From the NCBI RefSeq assembly GCF_021283545.2, contig NZ_CP128540.1, positions 2,887,501 through 2,951,500 of the forward strand: DNA of 64,000 nt, written 5' to 3'. The translations under genes were made by a program, and so were the position numbers. The notes under the pieces were generated by a model. It did not search any database, had not been told where the DNA came from, and saw only the letters and a list, made by a program, of their open reading frames with translations. The first letter of the stretch is position 1, and each line of letters opens with the position of its first letter. Origin of the DNA: Pseudomonas alloputida (GTDB lineage: Bacteria; Pseudomonadota; Gammaproteobacteria; Pseudomonadales; Pseudomonadaceae). Shown piece by piece: positions 36,449 to 46,113 of this stretch.

Positions 36449-37215
36449 GGTTGGCTCCGGCAAAGGACTTGGTGTGCGTGGAGGAGGGTGCGGGCAGTGG
36501 CACTGGCGGGGCGCTGGAACAGCTCATGGGCCGGTTGGCATTCGACAATGCGGCCGGCCTCCATCACCGCGACCTGGTCTGCGCAGCGCGCTACCACCCC
36601 CATATCGTGGGTCACCAGCAATACCCCCAGCCCATGCACCTGCACCAGCTCCATCAGCAGGTCGAGAAAACGCGCCTGGCTCAGGGCATCGAGGTCGCTG
36701 GTGGGTTCGTCTGCCAGCAGGAATGGGGTTTCGGCCATCAGCGCCAGGGCGATCATCATCCTTTGCAGCATGCCGCCGCTGAGCTGAAAAGCGAACGATT
36801 GCAGCACTCGCTCAGTGTCTGCCAAGCCGACAGCATCCAGGCAGTGGGCCATGCGCGCCCGTGCTACCGCGCTGGTGATGCCTCGTTGCCTGAGCGTTTC
36901 GATGGCATGGCTGGCCATGTTGCGCACCGGGTTGAAGGCGCTGCGCGGGTTTTGCAGCACCAGGCTGGTCAGGCGACCTCTGACACTGCTTGCAGCCAGC
37001 GGCTGGCCGTCGAGCAGCAGTTGTCCTTGGGTGCGGGCGAGGCCAGGTGGTAGCAGGTCGAGCAAGCCAAGGCAGCTGAGGGATTTGCCAGAGCCGCTGG
37101 CACCGACCAACGTGCAGACTTCGCCGCGGCGCAGCTGCAAGTCAACGTCATGCACCAGCACGCCGGCCTGGGTTTCTATGCGAAGGCCACGGATTTCAAG
37201 CACCGACGGACTCAT
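36445..37215 (-). CDS. nikD: Nickel ABC transporter ATP-binding subunit NikD
   Basis: 256 residues. ABC ATPase with Walker A GASGSGKSLSCLG, Q-loop LVLQNPRSAFNPV, signature LSGGMLQRMMIALAL, Walker B LLADEPTSDLD and switch His in LVTHDMGVV. Forms the heterodimeric ATPase with NikE. Directly abuts nikC. Confidence 0.9.
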   Translation of the reverse strand: MSPSVLEIRGLRIETQAGVLVHDVDLQLRRGEVCTLVGASGSGKSLSCLGLLDLLPPGLARTQGQLLLDGQPLAASSVRGRLTSLVLQNPRSAFNPVRNMASHAIETLRQRGITSAVARARMAHCLDAVGLADTERVLQSFAFQLSGGMLQRMMIALALMAETPFLLADEPTSDLDALSQARFLDLLMELVQVHGLGVLLVTHDMGVVARCADQVAVMEAGRIVECQPAHELFQRPASATARTLLHAHQVLCRSQP

Positions 37216-38061
37216 TCAATGGCGCTCCTGTGCAGGGTCCAGGCGGTCGCGCAGCGCATCGCCCAGCAGGTTGAAGGCCATCACCGAGAAGAAGATCATC
37301 AGCCCTGGCAACAGCAGCAGTTGTGGCTGCGTCCAGATGAATTCCTTGGCGTCGTTGATCATCACGCCCCATTCGGCGGTGGGGGGCGCCACCCCGAGGC
37401 CAAGGAACGACAGGCCGGAGACGTGCAGCATCATGTGGCCGATGTCCATGGTTGCCAGCACCAGCAACGGGCCGGCGATATTGGGCAGCACATGCTGGCG
37501 CAGCCGCGCCCAGCGTGAAGCGCCGGCCAGGCGTGAAGCCAATACGTATTCGCGGCCGCGCTGGGCAATCACCAGGCCGCGCACCATGCGCGCATACCAG
37601 GCCCAGTGGGACAGGGCGATGGCGATGATCACGTTGCTCAGGCCAGTGCCCAGCAAGGTGACGAAGAAAAATGCCAGTACCAGCGTGGGGAAGGTCATGA
37701 ACATGTCGCACAGGCGCATCAGCAGCAGGTCGGTGCGCCCGCCTACGAACCCGGCCACACCGCCGACCGCGAGCCCCAGGGCCAGTACCAGCGCCAGGGT
37801 CAGCATCACGCTGCCCAAGGACAGGCGCGTGCCGACGATCAACCGCGAAAGCAGGTCGCGCCCGAGGTGGTCTGTGCCCAGCCAGTGACGGGCGTCTGGC
37901 GCCTGCAGGCGCTGGCCGAGGTCGACCAGGTCGGGGTCATGCGGGGCGATCCAGTGGCCGAACAGCGCCAGCACCGCCAGCAGGCCGACCAGGGCCAGGC
38001 CGATCATCAGGCTGGGGCGGCGCAGCAGCAATGGCTGACGCAGGGCAGCGTGCACACTCAT
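37216..38061 (-). CDS. nikC: Nickel ABC transporter permease NikC
   Basis: 281 residues, five to six membrane helices. The oligopeptide-type permease loop is present ([26 protein letters not shown]; key EAA-like residues [10 protein letters not shown]). [22 protein letters not shown] near residue 75 is a hallmark of NikC/DppC-type permeases. Starts with ATGA overlap with nikB. Confidence 0.9.
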   Translation of the reverse strand: MSVHAALRQPLLLRRPSLMIGLALVGLLAVLALFGHWIAPHDPDLVDLGQRLQAPDARHWLGTDHLGRDLLSRLIVGTRLSLGSVMLTLALVLALGLAVGGVAGFVGGRTDLLLMRLCDMFMTFPTLVLAFFFVTLLGTGLSNVIIAIALSHWAWYARMVRGLVIAQRGREYVLASRLAGASRWARLRQHVLPNIAGPLLVLATMDIGHMMLHVSGLSFLGLGVAPPTAEWGVMINDAKEFIWTQPQLLLLPGLMIFFSVMAFNLLGDALRDRLDPAQERH

Positions 38062-38999
38062 GCGTTCACCCCTTCCAGCCGGCTGCGAGGATCAAGCCAG
38101 GCGTAGCACACATCGACTATCAGGTTACAGATCATCAGCAGGCCGGTCAGTAGCAGGGTGAAGCACTGCATCACCGGGAAGTCGCGGTTAAGCACTGCCG
38201 ACACCGCAAAACGACCAACGCCGGGCCAGGCGAAGATCGTCTCGATCACCAGTGCGCCGCCGAGCAGTTCGCCGATGTGCATGCCGGTGGCCGTCACCAG
38301 CGGCAGCCAGGCATTGCGCAGGATATGGTCACGCCAGACATGCCGTTCGGGCAGGCCGCGGGCACGGGCATAGGTGACGTGCCGCTGCCCGCCGGCATCC
38401 AGCAGGCTGGCACGCAGCAGGCGGGCGTTGATCGACATCGACATCAGGGCGATCGCCAGCACCGGCATCACCAGGTGCCCGGCCCCTCCACGCCCCAGCG
38501 GCGGCAGCCAGCCCAGCCACAGGGAAAAAAGCGCGATCAGCAGAAACGCCAGCCAGAAATTGGGCATGGACACCCCCAGGAAGGTCACTGCCCGCACGGC
38601 GTGGTCGGGCCAGCGCCCTTGCCAGCGGGCCGCCAACAGCCCCAAGGGGATCGACAGCAGCAGCGTGCAGGCTAACGCCAGGCCGCCGAGCTGCAGGGTG
38701 GCGGGCAGGTAGTAGAGCAGGTCATCGAGCACGGGACGGCCGGTGATGTAGGAGATGCCGAAGTCCAGATGCACGGCGTTCCACAGCCAGCTCAGGTATT
38801 GCGCATACAGCGGACGATCCAGCCCCAGGGTATGGCGCACTTCGGCAATGGCGGCGTCGGTCGGTGGAATGTGCGAAAGCCGAAGGTAGTCCAGCGCCGG
38901 GTCTGTGCTGCCCAGGTGTAGCAGCACGAACACCAGCAACGAAGCGCCAAGCATGACCGGCACAAGCAGCGCCAGGCGCAACAGGATGTAGCGCAACAT
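38058..38999 (-). CDS. nikB: Nickel ABC transporter permease NikB
   Basis: 313 residues, six membrane helices. N-terminal [24 protein letters not shown] and the permease loop [23 protein letters not shown]; ends in the LDPRSR motif typical of DppB/NikB. Its ATG follows the nikA stop by one base, so expression is coupled. Confidence 0.9.
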   Translation of the reverse strand: MLRYILLRLALLVPVMLGASLLVFVLLHLGSTDPALDYLRLSHIPPTDAAIAEVRHTLGLDRPLYAQYLSWLWNAVHLDFGISYITGRPVLDDLLYYLPATLQLGGLALACTLLLSIPLGLLAARWQGRWPDHAVRAVTFLGVSMPNFWLAFLLIALFSLWLGWLPPLGRGGAGHLVMPVLAIALMSMSINARLLRASLLDAGGQRHVTYARARGLPERHVWRDHILRNAWLPLVTATGMHIGELLGGALVIETIFAWPGVGRFAVSAVLNRDFPVMQCFTLLLTGLLMICNLIVDVCYAWLDPRSRLEGVNA

Positions 39000-39000
39000 G

Positions 39001-40575
39001 TCAGTCTCCCTGTTTTGGCGTCATGGTTTCGAACGGCACATCGAACAAGGTGCTGCCGAACTGGACCTTGGCCACCGAGTCTCGGCGCACGCTGATGGCC
39101 GTGAGATGCGAGATGGGCAGGTAGACGGCTTGTTCGTGCAAGGTGGTGAGGATGAAGCGGTACTGTTCGGCACGCTGCTGTTCGTCGGTGCTGGCCAGCA
39201 CTTGGCCAATGCGCTTGTCCAGTTCGTCCTTGATTGCCAGCCCACGTTGGGCCATGTAGTCGGCATGGCCGGCGTAGCGCATGGAGCTGACGAACGAATG
39301 CGGGTCGTAGGGCGCGCCCCAGGTGTCGGCGAAGATCATGCCGAAGTCGCCGTCGCGTTGGCGCCGCACCAAAGCCCCTTCTTCAACCGCACGCAGGTCG
39401 ATGTGGATGCCGATTTTCGCCAGCTCGCCCTGCAGCACTTCGGCCAGGCTCTTCTGCAAGGCACTTGTGCCGAGGAATACCAGCTCGATGGCCAAGGGTT
39501 CGCCGCCTTTACTGCGCACAGACGCGCCTGGGGCCAGCGTCCACCCGGCAGCATCAAGGGCATGGGCGGCGCGCGCCGGGTCGTAAGGGTAGGGCTTGAG
39601 GCCGATATCGGCGTAGGGCATGTTGCTGGCGAACAGGGTATCTGCCCGGGGTTCAAGGCCGTAGAGAATCTTGTCGATGATGGCTTGCTTGTCCACCGCC
39701 TCGTTGATCGCCTGGCGTACCGCCAGATCACGGGTAGCACCACGGCCGGTGTTCATCGCCAGGGTGCGGGTGGCCAGCGGTGCCGACAGTGCGGTGGCAT
39801 AGCCCTGGTCACGCAGGCGCACGAACGTGCCGGCCGTGATCTCGCCGGCGGCGCCCTGGATCAGTTCGACCTCGCCGGCCTGCAGGGCCAGCGCGCGGCT
39901 GTTGGGGTCTGGAATGACCTTGACCATGACCTCGCCGTAGGCCGGCTTGGGCCCCCAGTACTGGGGGTTGCGCACGAAGCGGTCGTATTCGCCCAGGCGT
40001 GATTCGGCGCGCATCCAGGGGCCGGTACCGGCCGGTTGGCCGGGTTTGGCCTGAGGCGAGGCAAAGCGCAATGGGCGAACCTGGGCCAGCTCCATCAGCG
40101 TCGGGTAGTAAGGGTGCTTGAGGACCAGGCGCAGGGTCAGGCGCTCAGGCGCTTCAACGTGGTCCAGTGTGGTCACCAGTTCCATCCAGCGGTGACGCTG
40201 AGTGTTGGCCAGGACGGCATCGAGGTTGGCTTTGGCCGCAGGCGCATCGAAGGGTGTGCCATCGCTGAAGCGCACGCCGTCGCGAAGGGTGAACGTGTAG
40301 GTCTTGCCGTCGTCCGAAACCTGCCAGGCCTCAGCCAGCCATGGCTCCAGCGTACCCGCGGCGGTATAGCGCACCAGGGGTTCATAGACCATGGCCTGGG
40401 CGTACATCTGGTTGGGGGAATAGCCACGCGGGTCGAGCGGCCCGGCATTCACAGGCCAGGAGTACACCAGCTGCGGCCCTTGCTCGGCGGCGCGGCTGGC
40501 CGGCGCAGCAGCGCACGCAGCAAGAAGAAGGAGGCCCCACAGGGCGGGCTTTCGTTTACCAGGCTGCTGCTTCAC
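39001..40575 (-). CDS. nikA: Nickel ABC transporter substrate-binding protein NikA
   Basis: 524 residues from the GTG at 40575, the same length as E. coli NikA. Family 5 solute-binding protein: [72 protein letters not shown]. The leader LLLLAAC fits a lipobox (Leu18-Ala-Ala-Cys21), so it may be a lipoprotein rather than free periplasmic. The larger frame to 41031 overlaps nikR and the NikR operator and is not coding. Confidence 0.88.
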   Translation of the reverse strand: MKQQPGKRKPALWGLLLLAACAAAPASRAAEQGPQLVYSWPVNAGPLDPRGYSPNQMYAQAMVYEPLVRYTAAGTLEPWLAEAWQVSDDGKTYTFTLRDGVRFSDGTPFDAPAAKANLDAVLANTQRHRWMELVTTLDHVEAPERLTLRLVLKHPYYPTLMELAQVRPLRFASPQAKPGQPAGTGPWMRAESRLGEYDRFVRNPQYWGPKPAYGEVMVKVIPDPNSRALALQAGEVELIQGAAGEITAGTFVRLRDQGYATALSAPLATRTLAMNTGRGATRDLAVRQAINEAVDKQAIIDKILYGLEPRADTLFASNMPYADIGLKPYPYDPARAAHALDAAGWTLAPGASVRSKGGEPLAIELVFLGTSALQKSLAEVLQGELAKIGIHIDLRAVEEGALVRRQRDGDFGMIFADTWGAPYDPHSFVSSMRYAGHADYMAQRGLAIKDELDKRIGQVLASTDEQQRAEQYRFILTTLHEQAVYLPISHLTAISVRRDSVAKVQFGSTLFDVPFETMTPKQGD

Positions 40576-40621
40576 ACTGCGTCCCCCACTTTCACGGAGG
40601 CCGTAGGCTAAAGTGTGGTGG

Positions 40622-40649
40622 GTATGATGTCTACGTGAAATCATCTTAC
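40622..40649. promoter_or_regulatory. NikR operator
   Basis: GTATGA (40622-40627), 16 bases, TCTTAC (40644-40649): one mismatch from the E. coli NikR palindrome GTATGA-N16-TCATAC. It lies between the divergent nikA and nikR starts, so nickel-NikR should repress both the importer and itself. Confidence 0.8.
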
Positions 40650-40662
40650 CGGAAGTTACAGA

Positions 40663-41079
40663 ATGCAACGAATCACCATCACGCTGGATGAAGAGCTGCT
40701 CGACGTCATCGATCGGCGGGTGGCGACCCAAGGCTACCAGGGCCGCTCGGAGGCCATCCGCGACCTGTTGCGTGCGGGGATGCGCGAGTCTGAAGCCTTG
40801 CCGGACGATGCCGCCTGCGTGGCGGTGGTCAGTTACCTGTACGACCACAGCACCCGCGAACTGCCCAGACGGCTCAACCAGACCCTGCACGCCCACCACG
40901 ATCTGACCCGATCCACCCTGCATGTGCACCTGGATGCCGGCCACTGCCTGGAGGTCTCGGTGCTGCAGGGCGAAAGCGGCCGAATTGGCGAGTTGTCTCG
41001 CCAATTGATGGTTGAGCGCGGCGTGGAACATGGCCAGGTGCAGGTGATCCCGGCTCCGGGGCAGCCGAAGGTGCGCTGA
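40663..41079 (+). CDS. nikR: Nickel-responsive repressor NikR
   Basis: 138 residues. Ribbon-helix-helix DNA-binding domain (QRITITLDEELLDVIDRRV) and ACT-like nickel-binding domain. The high-affinity nickel ligands are at exactly the E. coli positions: His76, His87, His89 and Cys95. Divergent from nikABCDE with the operator between. Confidence 0.93.
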   Translation: MQRITITLDEELLDVIDRRVATQGYQGRSEAIRDLLRAGMRESEALPDDAACVAVVSYLYDHSTRELPRRLNQTLHAHHDLTRSTLHVHLDAGHCLEVSVLQGESGRIGELSRQLMVERGVEHGQVQVIPAPGQPKVR

Positions 41080-41108
41080 GGCGTTGCCTCACTTGTTCGT
41101 GACGCGAT

Positions 41109-41122
41109 CGGCCCAAGGGCCG
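41109..41122. terminator. Short hairpin between convergent nikR and receptor genes
   Basis: CGGCCC-AA-GGGCCG, a perfect 6-bp stem in the 47-base gap between convergent genes. No U-tract, so only a weak terminator candidate. Confidence 0.3.
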
Positions 41123-41126
41123 TTAC

Positions 41127-43178
41127 TCAGAAGTCCAACGTCAGCCCGGCATACAGGGCACGACCGTCACCCGGGGAGTGCAGGGAAGCATCCGCACCGT
41201 CCGGGTCGTACCACACGTACTCGTAGTAGCGGTTGGTGAGGTTCTTCAACTGCAGGTCCACGCTCATGGTTTCGCTGAGCTTGTACGTCGCGCCGAGGTT
41301 CATCAGTACGTAGCCGCCATACGTACCTTGGGTGTTCTCCCGCTCCAGGTAGTAGTTGGTCTGCCCGTTCGCCCAGGCAGTCAGTTGCAGCGCGGGAGTG
41401 GCCTGGTAGCTGATGCCGGTGTTCCACAGATGGTGTGGCACGTGATCGATTTCCTGGCCTTTGCTGCCTGGCAACGCGCTGCTGGGCTCAAGGATCTTGG
41501 AGTACTGCCAGGAGTAGGACATCCACACCTCGGTTCGTTCGTCCGGGTGCAGGTTGACCTGCAGGTCATAGCCCCAGCGGCGTGTTTCGCCGACGTTGTC
41601 CGACTCGCCGCTGGGGTCGTTCAGGCGACGGCTCACTTCGCCAGAGGCGTCCTGACGCCAATAGGCCACGCGGCCATCGACCCAGCTGGCCGGGGTGAAC
41701 TTGACGCCGGTTTCCCAGCCTTCGTTGATCGACGGGTCCAGGTCCTCGTTGCGCGGCGGCACCTTGTAGGCTGCGGCGCCCGTCCCGACCTGGAAGGTGC
41801 GGCCCCAGTTGGCGTAAACGCTGGCGAACTTCCACGGCGAATAGACAATGCTGAGCTTGGGCTGCTTGATCAGCCCGTAGTCGTTGATGTCGTAGTCCTG
41901 CCCGGTCATCTTGTTGGTGAAGTCGCCACTGATCTTGTCCACCCGGTAGGCCGGCACGATCTTCAGCGATTCGAACGGCTCGATCTCCGCCTGTACATAG
42001 GCACCGACCGTGTTGAAGTCGAAGTCCTGGTCGCGTGTCTGCGCCTGGCGTACACGCTCCACGGTGCGGTAGCGTTCGCTGCGGTTCTGTTGCTTCTGCA
42101 TATCGCTGCCACCTTCCAGCGCAAAGGCGTGCAGCCAGTCCACCTGTGGTCGCCAGGTCAGCGAGGTGATGGCACCGTACTGATCCTCGTAGGTGTCGCG
42201 TTCCTGCTGTGAACTGGTGCGCCAGTACTGCGTCCAGCGTCGGTCGTCATAGGTGTTGAGGTAGGTCTTGGCCGACCAGGACAGGGTCTCGGCCAGGTCG
42301 GTGTCGAAGTGCACGCTGACCTGGTTCATTCGCCGCGTGCCTTTGTCCGTGGCGTTGTAGTCATTGCTCATGCGCGGATGATGGCGGGCGTCATCCTCGG
42401 TCAGGTAGCCGGCCTCCTGGGCTTCGGACTCGTAGTGGCGGGCGATCAGACCAAGGCGATAGCTGCCATCGTCAGGGGTATAGAACCATTTGCCGCCGAA
42501 GCTGTAGCGTTCGGTGTCGGCATGGTCGCGGTAGCCGTCGACCTGCTGGCGGGCGAAGAAGTAGTTCTGTGTCCAGTTGCTGGTCTCGATGCCCTTGGCC
42601 AGTTGCACCTCGCGGGTGTTGAAGCTGCCGTAGCGCAGGCGCGCCTTGTTGTAGTTGCCGCCGGTGCGGGTGTTGATATTGACGTTACCGGCGATGTTGT
42701 TCAGGCCGTAGCGTGGATCGCTGGTGCCGCGCACCACTTCGATGCTGTCGATGTCCATGGGGAACACCGAGTCGATGAAGGGCATGTTGCCGTCATTGGT
42801 GTTGCTGGGGATGCCATCGATCAGCAACTTGACCGCGTTCACTTCGCCTTCGCCATTGAAGCCGCGAAACGACAGTTTGCCCGAGGTGGTGCCCTGGTTG
42901 AACTCGGTCAGCATCACCCCTGGCGCGCGACTGAACAGTTCCCAGCTGTAGGTCACGGGCATCTTTTCGAGGATATCGCCCCCCAGGATGTCCACCGAAC
43001 TGAGCACGCTGCTGGTGGCCAGCGGGCCGCTTTCGGTACTGGTCACGTTGACCGCGCCAAGGGTGAGGGTGGAGTTTTCAATGGGCAAAGTTTCGGCAAC
43101 GGCCAGTGACAGCGGGCTGAGGCTGAACACAGCGAGCACGGACAGGACAGCGCGTGCGGTGCAACGGAACGCAGGCAT
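41127..43178 (-). CDS. TonB-dependent outer membrane receptor (metal/metallophore), next to nik
   Basis: 683 residues from the ATG at 43178. A signal peptide (ends SLAVAE) is followed by a plug domain (ILEKMPVTYSWELFSRAPGVMLTEF, KLLIDGIPSN, IDSIEVVRGTSDPRYGLNNIAG) and a 22-strand-type barrel ending LYAGLTLDF. No N-terminal signalling domain. It lies 78 bases downstream of the DUF2946-like gene at 43257-43664 on the same strand, and 47 bases from the end of nikR. Nickel, cobalt or a metal chelate is a reasonable cargo guess from position; the sequence itself does not show the ligand. Confidence 0.85.
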   Translation of the reverse strand: MPAFRCTARAVLSVLAVFSLSPLSLAVAETLPIENSTLTLGAVNVTSTESGPLATSSVLSSVDILGGDILEKMPVTYSWELFSRAPGVMLTEFNQGTTSGKLSFRGFNGEGEVNAVKLLIDGIPSNTNDGNMPFIDSVFPMDIDSIEVVRGTSDPRYGLNNIAGNVNINTRTGGNYNKARLRYGSFNTREVQLAKGIETSNWTQNYFFARQQVDGYRDHADTERYSFGGKWFYTPDDGSYRLGLIARHYESEAQEAGYLTEDDARHHPRMSNDYNATDKGTRRMNQVSVHFDTDLAETLSWSAKTYLNTYDDRRWTQYWRTSSQQERDTYEDQYGAITSLTWRPQVDWLHAFALEGGSDMQKQQNRSERYRTVERVRQAQTRDQDFDFNTVGAYVQAEIEPFESLKIVPAYRVDKISGDFTNKMTGQDYDINDYGLIKQPKLSIVYSPWKFASVYANWGRTFQVGTGAAAYKVPPRNEDLDPSINEGWETGVKFTPASWVDGRVAYWRQDASGEVSRRLNDPSGESDNVGETRRWGYDLQVNLHPDERTEVWMSYSWQYSKILEPSSALPGSKGQEIDHVPHHLWNTGISYQATPALQLTAWANGQTNYYLERENTQGTYGGYVLMNLGATYKLSETMSVDLQLKNLTNRYYEYVWYDPDGADASLHSPGDGRALYAGLTLDF

Positions 43179-43256
43179 GGAAGGTTTCCTGGTCAGACAG
43201 TCGGGCAAGGCTGCGCACCGCAGGTCACGGGGCAGCTGTGGGCAAGAAACGACGGG

Positions 43257-43664
43257 TCAGGCCAGGGGAGAGGCGCGGGGGTTGAGCTTTGGCCACTGTT
43301 CGCGCGGCAGCGACAGCCTGTGGCTGTTACTGAGCAACAGTGCGTCGGGCCAGAAGCGGGGGAACAGGTGGCGATAATAGTCGCTGGCCAGCAAGGCATG
43401 CCCGGCGTGACCACAGCAGCAGTCGCCAGCCTGGTGTTTCATGTCCTGCTGATCATCGAGTTGCGGCAGCTCGGCCTTGAGCTGGGCCAGCAGTGACTTG
43501 GGCAGGCTCTGTGCACCGTGCAGGCTGCAAAAGCTGCCGAGAATCAGCGATTGGCTGTCGATGCGGGGTGATTGCAAGGCACGGTCAAGCGGCATCGCCA
43601 GCAGGTTGAACAGCACGGCGAGGCAGGCGAACAGACAAAGATGTGCACGTGCACGTGAAAGCAT
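43257..43664 (-). CDS. DUF2946-like small membrane/secreted protein A
   Basis: 135 residues: a hydrophobic N-terminal segment (LCLFACLAVLFNLLAMPLD), a Cys/His cluster DCCCGHAGHALL around residue 82, and a C-terminal tail QWPKLNPRASPLA. It resembles the DUF2946 family of small Cys-containing envelope proteins. Directly upstream of a TonB receptor gene, so probably co-transcribed. The CCCGHAGH cluster could bind a soft metal such as copper, which is inference. Together with protein C (44712) it forms one subtype. Confidence 0.7.
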   Translation of the reverse strand: MLSRARAHLCLFACLAVLFNLLAMPLDRALQSPRIDSQSLILGSFCSLHGAQSLPKSLLAQLKAELPQLDDQQDMKHQAGDCCCGHAGHALLASDYYRHLFPRFWPDALLLSNSHRLSLPREQWPKLNPRASPLA

Positions 43665-43765
43665 GAGTCACCCGAGCGAATATGGCGCGCATTAAGCCGC
43701 ATCCGTTGCGGGCTGTACAAGTTCCGTGGTGCGCCTTTTTGTCGCAGGCGCACCACGGCGAGGGC

Positions 43766-44115
43766 TCAATGGCTGCGCATGCCGGCGGCCATCATGAACA
43801 GTCGGATCAGCCAAGCGAACTGGGCAGGATGAACAGTGTGCCTACCAGCATGAAGCCTTGGCTCTGGGGCGGCGCTGCGGCTTCCCAGATGCTGATCGAC
43901 GGCGGGATGATGTTTGGCCACAGGCTGATGCCAAGGCCGCTGTAGCCCAGGAAAATCTGGGCCAGGGTCAGCAAGAACGGCGTGTAGTGCGCGTTGCGTG
44001 CCACGGCACGTAGCAGCCCGTAGCACGTCACCAGCACCAGGATCGGCACCGGCATGAACCAGAGCAGGTTGTGCATGCTGAACCAGCGGGCGGCGATTTG
44101 CGGGTAGGCCAGCGG
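43766..44115 (-). pseudogene. Remnant of a cytochrome bd-type oxidase operon: cydB 3' end joined to a DUF2474 tail
   Basis: Reverse-strand translation gives the C-terminal part of a CydB/CioB quinol oxidase subunit II (ARWFSMHNLLWFMPVPILV, LGYSGLGISLWPNIIPPS, then AAAPPQSQGFMLVGTLFILP). In the next frame it continues with AWLIRLFMMAAGMRSH and a stop at 43766, which resembles the C-terminus of the tiny DUF2474 protein encoded after cioB. So an internal deletion appears to have fused the two ends, and the 5' part of cydB and all of cydA are gone. Non-functional. Confidence 0.65.
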
Positions 44116-44167
44116 GGGCGGAGGTGATGCTTCAACGGGGCCGGTTTCGATGCTAAAGTCGCCGCCC

Positions 44168-44545
44168 ATGAACCGTCTGCCTTCAAACCGTCCCCTCATT
44201 GCCTGGGCACTGTACTTCTGTGTCCTGTTCAATGTACTTGGCTGTGGCCTTGCCCACGGGCAGGCATTGGGGCTGGCGCTGAATGGCTTCGGCGGTGCGT
44301 TCTGCAGCCTCGGTGGCGATACCGGCTCACTGAAGGCCAAGCAGGACGGCGCCCTGGCGGGCGACCTGAGCATTCCGTTCAGTTGCCCGATGGGCTCGGC
44401 GGCTTTTCTTACCCTGGTATTCCTGATCGGTGTCGCCTGGCTGCTGGCCAGTGCCAACCGCCGCCCGATCATGCGCGAGGTCCGCAGCCAAGCGCCTCCG
44501 CGCTATTGCTGGCCGTCGTCCAACCCTCGCGCTTCACCTCTCTGA
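44168..44545 (+). CDS. DUF2946-like small membrane protein B
   Basis: 125 residues from the ATG at 44168. A hydrophobic N-terminal helix (IAWALYFCVLFNVLGCGLA) leads into an HGQALGLALNGFGGAFCS motif. A second membrane helix (FLTLVFLIGVAWLLA) follows, with the tail CWPSSNPRASPL. It is close in layout to proteins D (46939) and E (51750), which share the HGQ motif. It is on the plus strand, upstream of protein C, probably as an operon 44168-45754. Function unknown. Confidence 0.65.
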   Translation: MNRLPSNRPLIAWALYFCVLFNVLGCGLAHGQALGLALNGFGGAFCSLGGDTGSLKAKQDGALAGDLSIPFSCPMGSAAFLTLVFLIGVAWLLASANRRPIMREVRSQAPPRYCWPSSNPRASPL

Positions 44546-44711
44546 CGCTACCTGCGCCTAGGCGCCGTGGCGGGCCTGTGCCTGCCATTAACACGCCGGA
44601 TTCACGGTGCATGCTCAGGTATGCGCCTGCCGGTTGGTTTGACCGTCGTTGGAGAGAAGCCCTCATGACCTGTCGAATCTCCACGCCCGCGCTACCTGGC
44701 GAGGCGTGAAC

Positions 44712-45101
44712 ATGCGCCATTGCGGCCTGCGCGCACGCACCTGGGATAACCTCTGGGTCGCGGCGCTGCTTGCCATGCTGCTCAAGGTACTGGCATTGCC
44801 CATGGCCAGTACCCTGGGCGACCTGAGCCTGGCGCAGTTGCTGGCGGGCAGTTATTGCTCGTCGGGCGGCGTACAGCCGGCCATGCTGGACAAGGACGGC
44901 AAACTTAGCCCGAAGACGTCCGCCCCCGGGCATTGCTGCTGCGCCCAAGGCGGCCCTGCACCACTGCCTGCCTCTTTGATTCTGGCCGCCTTTGCCCTGC
45001 CTGTGCTGCCTGTCGACCAGCAACCCGCTGTTCTGGTGCATTCGCCCCGGCACTGCTGGCCGTCGATCAACCCCCGTGCCTCCCCGAAAGTGATCGCCTG
45101 A
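44712..45101 (+). CDS. DUF2946-like small membrane protein C
   Basis: 129 residues from the ATG at 44712 with GAGG eight bases upstream. N-terminal helix NLWVAALLAMLLKVLALPMA, a Cys cluster GHCCCAQGG, a second hydrophobic segment (LILAAFALPVLPV) and the tail CWPSINPRASPKVIA. It resembles protein A in the Cys cluster and the absence of HGQ. Probably a metal-handling envelope protein; unproven. Confidence 0.65.
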   Translation: MRHCGLRARTWDNLWVAALLAMLLKVLALPMASTLGDLSLAQLLAGSYCSSGGVQPAMLDKDGKLSPKTSAPGHCCCAQGGPAPLPASLILAAFALPVLPVDQQPAVLVHSPRHCWPSINPRASPKVIA

Positions 45102-45178
45102 CCTGCAAGGACCCAGGCCGCACCCGCTAAAAGCGGGGCGTCGGCCTGCCGATGGCTAGCCGTACCCCGGAGCACACG

Positions 45179-45754
45179 ATGTCTCGTACCCTGAACGCTT
45201 CAGCGTTGCTGGAGCCCTCCGTTCGCCCGTCGCGCACTGGCGACTTCCTGTTGCCGTTTCCCGATTACCCCTGCAATGCCCGCAGCTTCGTCAACCTCGA
45301 TGCGCGCCTGCTGCCTTACTGGCACACGCTATTCGATGTTTGCCCAGGCTTGCTGAAGCTCGACCCGCCAGAGGGGCTTGAGTTGTTCCGACGCTTCATG
45401 ACTTGGGCCTACCGACACCATCCGGCGCTGGATTGGACGTACTACATCAGCGTTTGCCGCTGGTTGCTGAGCTCGCCGTACCAGGCCCGGGTGACCGAAG
45501 AGCATATTGAAGCGTTCATGGTGGCGGCAGCTGCGCTCTGGGTAACGACCGATGTTTCCCAGGCCCGTGGCCTGATCCTCGCGTGGCAGCCCATGACTGA
45601 ATGGATCGTGGAGTGGAAGCCGGGGTTCCGTTCGACCCCGTTCACGCCCCAGGAGGGGGAGGGCTTGCCACCACCGTCCTGGGAGTTCTCCTGGAGCCCG
45701 CTCGATGGCAAAGGCGCGGGTAGCTTCAGGCGCTGGCTGCCGGTGCCCGGCTAA
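45179..45754 (+). CDS. Hypothetical protein downstream of DUF2946-like genes
   Basis: 191 residues from the ATG at 45179 (GGAG upstream). I do not recognise it. It is soluble, rich in Trp and Tyr, largely helical (LPYWHTLFDVCPGLLKL, GLELFRRFMTWAYRHHPALDW, EHIEAFMVAAAALWV) and has a Pro-rich C-terminus. No signal peptide or metal motif is visible. It follows proteins B and C on the same strand, and might be their partner. Confidence 0.55.
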   Translation: MSRTLNASALLEPSVRPSRTGDFLLPFPDYPCNARSFVNLDARLLPYWHTLFDVCPGLLKLDPPEGLELFRRFMTWAYRHHPALDWTYYISVCRWLLSSPYQARVTEEHIEAFMVAAAALWVTTDVSQARGLILAWQPMTEWIVEWKPGFRSTPFTPQEGEGLPPPSWEFSWSPLDGKGAGSFRRWLPVPG

Positions 45755-45828
45755 ACCATGATCAGTTGACGGTGGCCGGCCGCCGTCCTTGCACCCTTTG
45801 CCCAAGCTCCAACATGAGGTTACCGACG

Positions 45829-46113
45829 ATGGATGTACTTCAAGCCATGCGCGCGTTCAACTGCGTGGTTCAGGCTGGCAGCCTGACGGGTGCGGCCGAA
45901 TACCTGGACACCACCACGGCCAGCGTTTCCCGGATGCTGTCGAACCTGGAGGCTCACCTGCACATTCGCCTGCTCAACCGCACCACCCGACGCATCGCGC
46001 TGACCGAAGCCGGCAAGCGTTATCTGGTGCGCTGCCGGCTCATTCTTGAGCTGGTAGAAAAGGCCGAGAGCGAAGTGCAGCAACAGTTGCTGGACCTGCC
46101 CGCGACCGGGTAA
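45829..46113 (+). pseudogene. Truncated LysR regulator, DNA-binding domain only
   Basis: 94 residues: an intact LysR HTH (MDVLQAMRAFNCVVQAGSLTGAAEYLDTTT region, then SVSRMLSNLEAHLHIRLLNRTTRRI) and the linker helix. It stops after LLDLPATG, where a normal LysR protein would begin its roughly 200-residue effector domain. Followed by the broken end of a convergent receptor gene, so a deletion joined the two. It could still bind DNA but is probably inactive. Confidence 0.75.

Noticed and set aside
40576..41031. Upstream extension of the nikA frame
   Set aside because: Runs through the NikR operator and antisense to nikR; the GTG at 40575 gives the family length.
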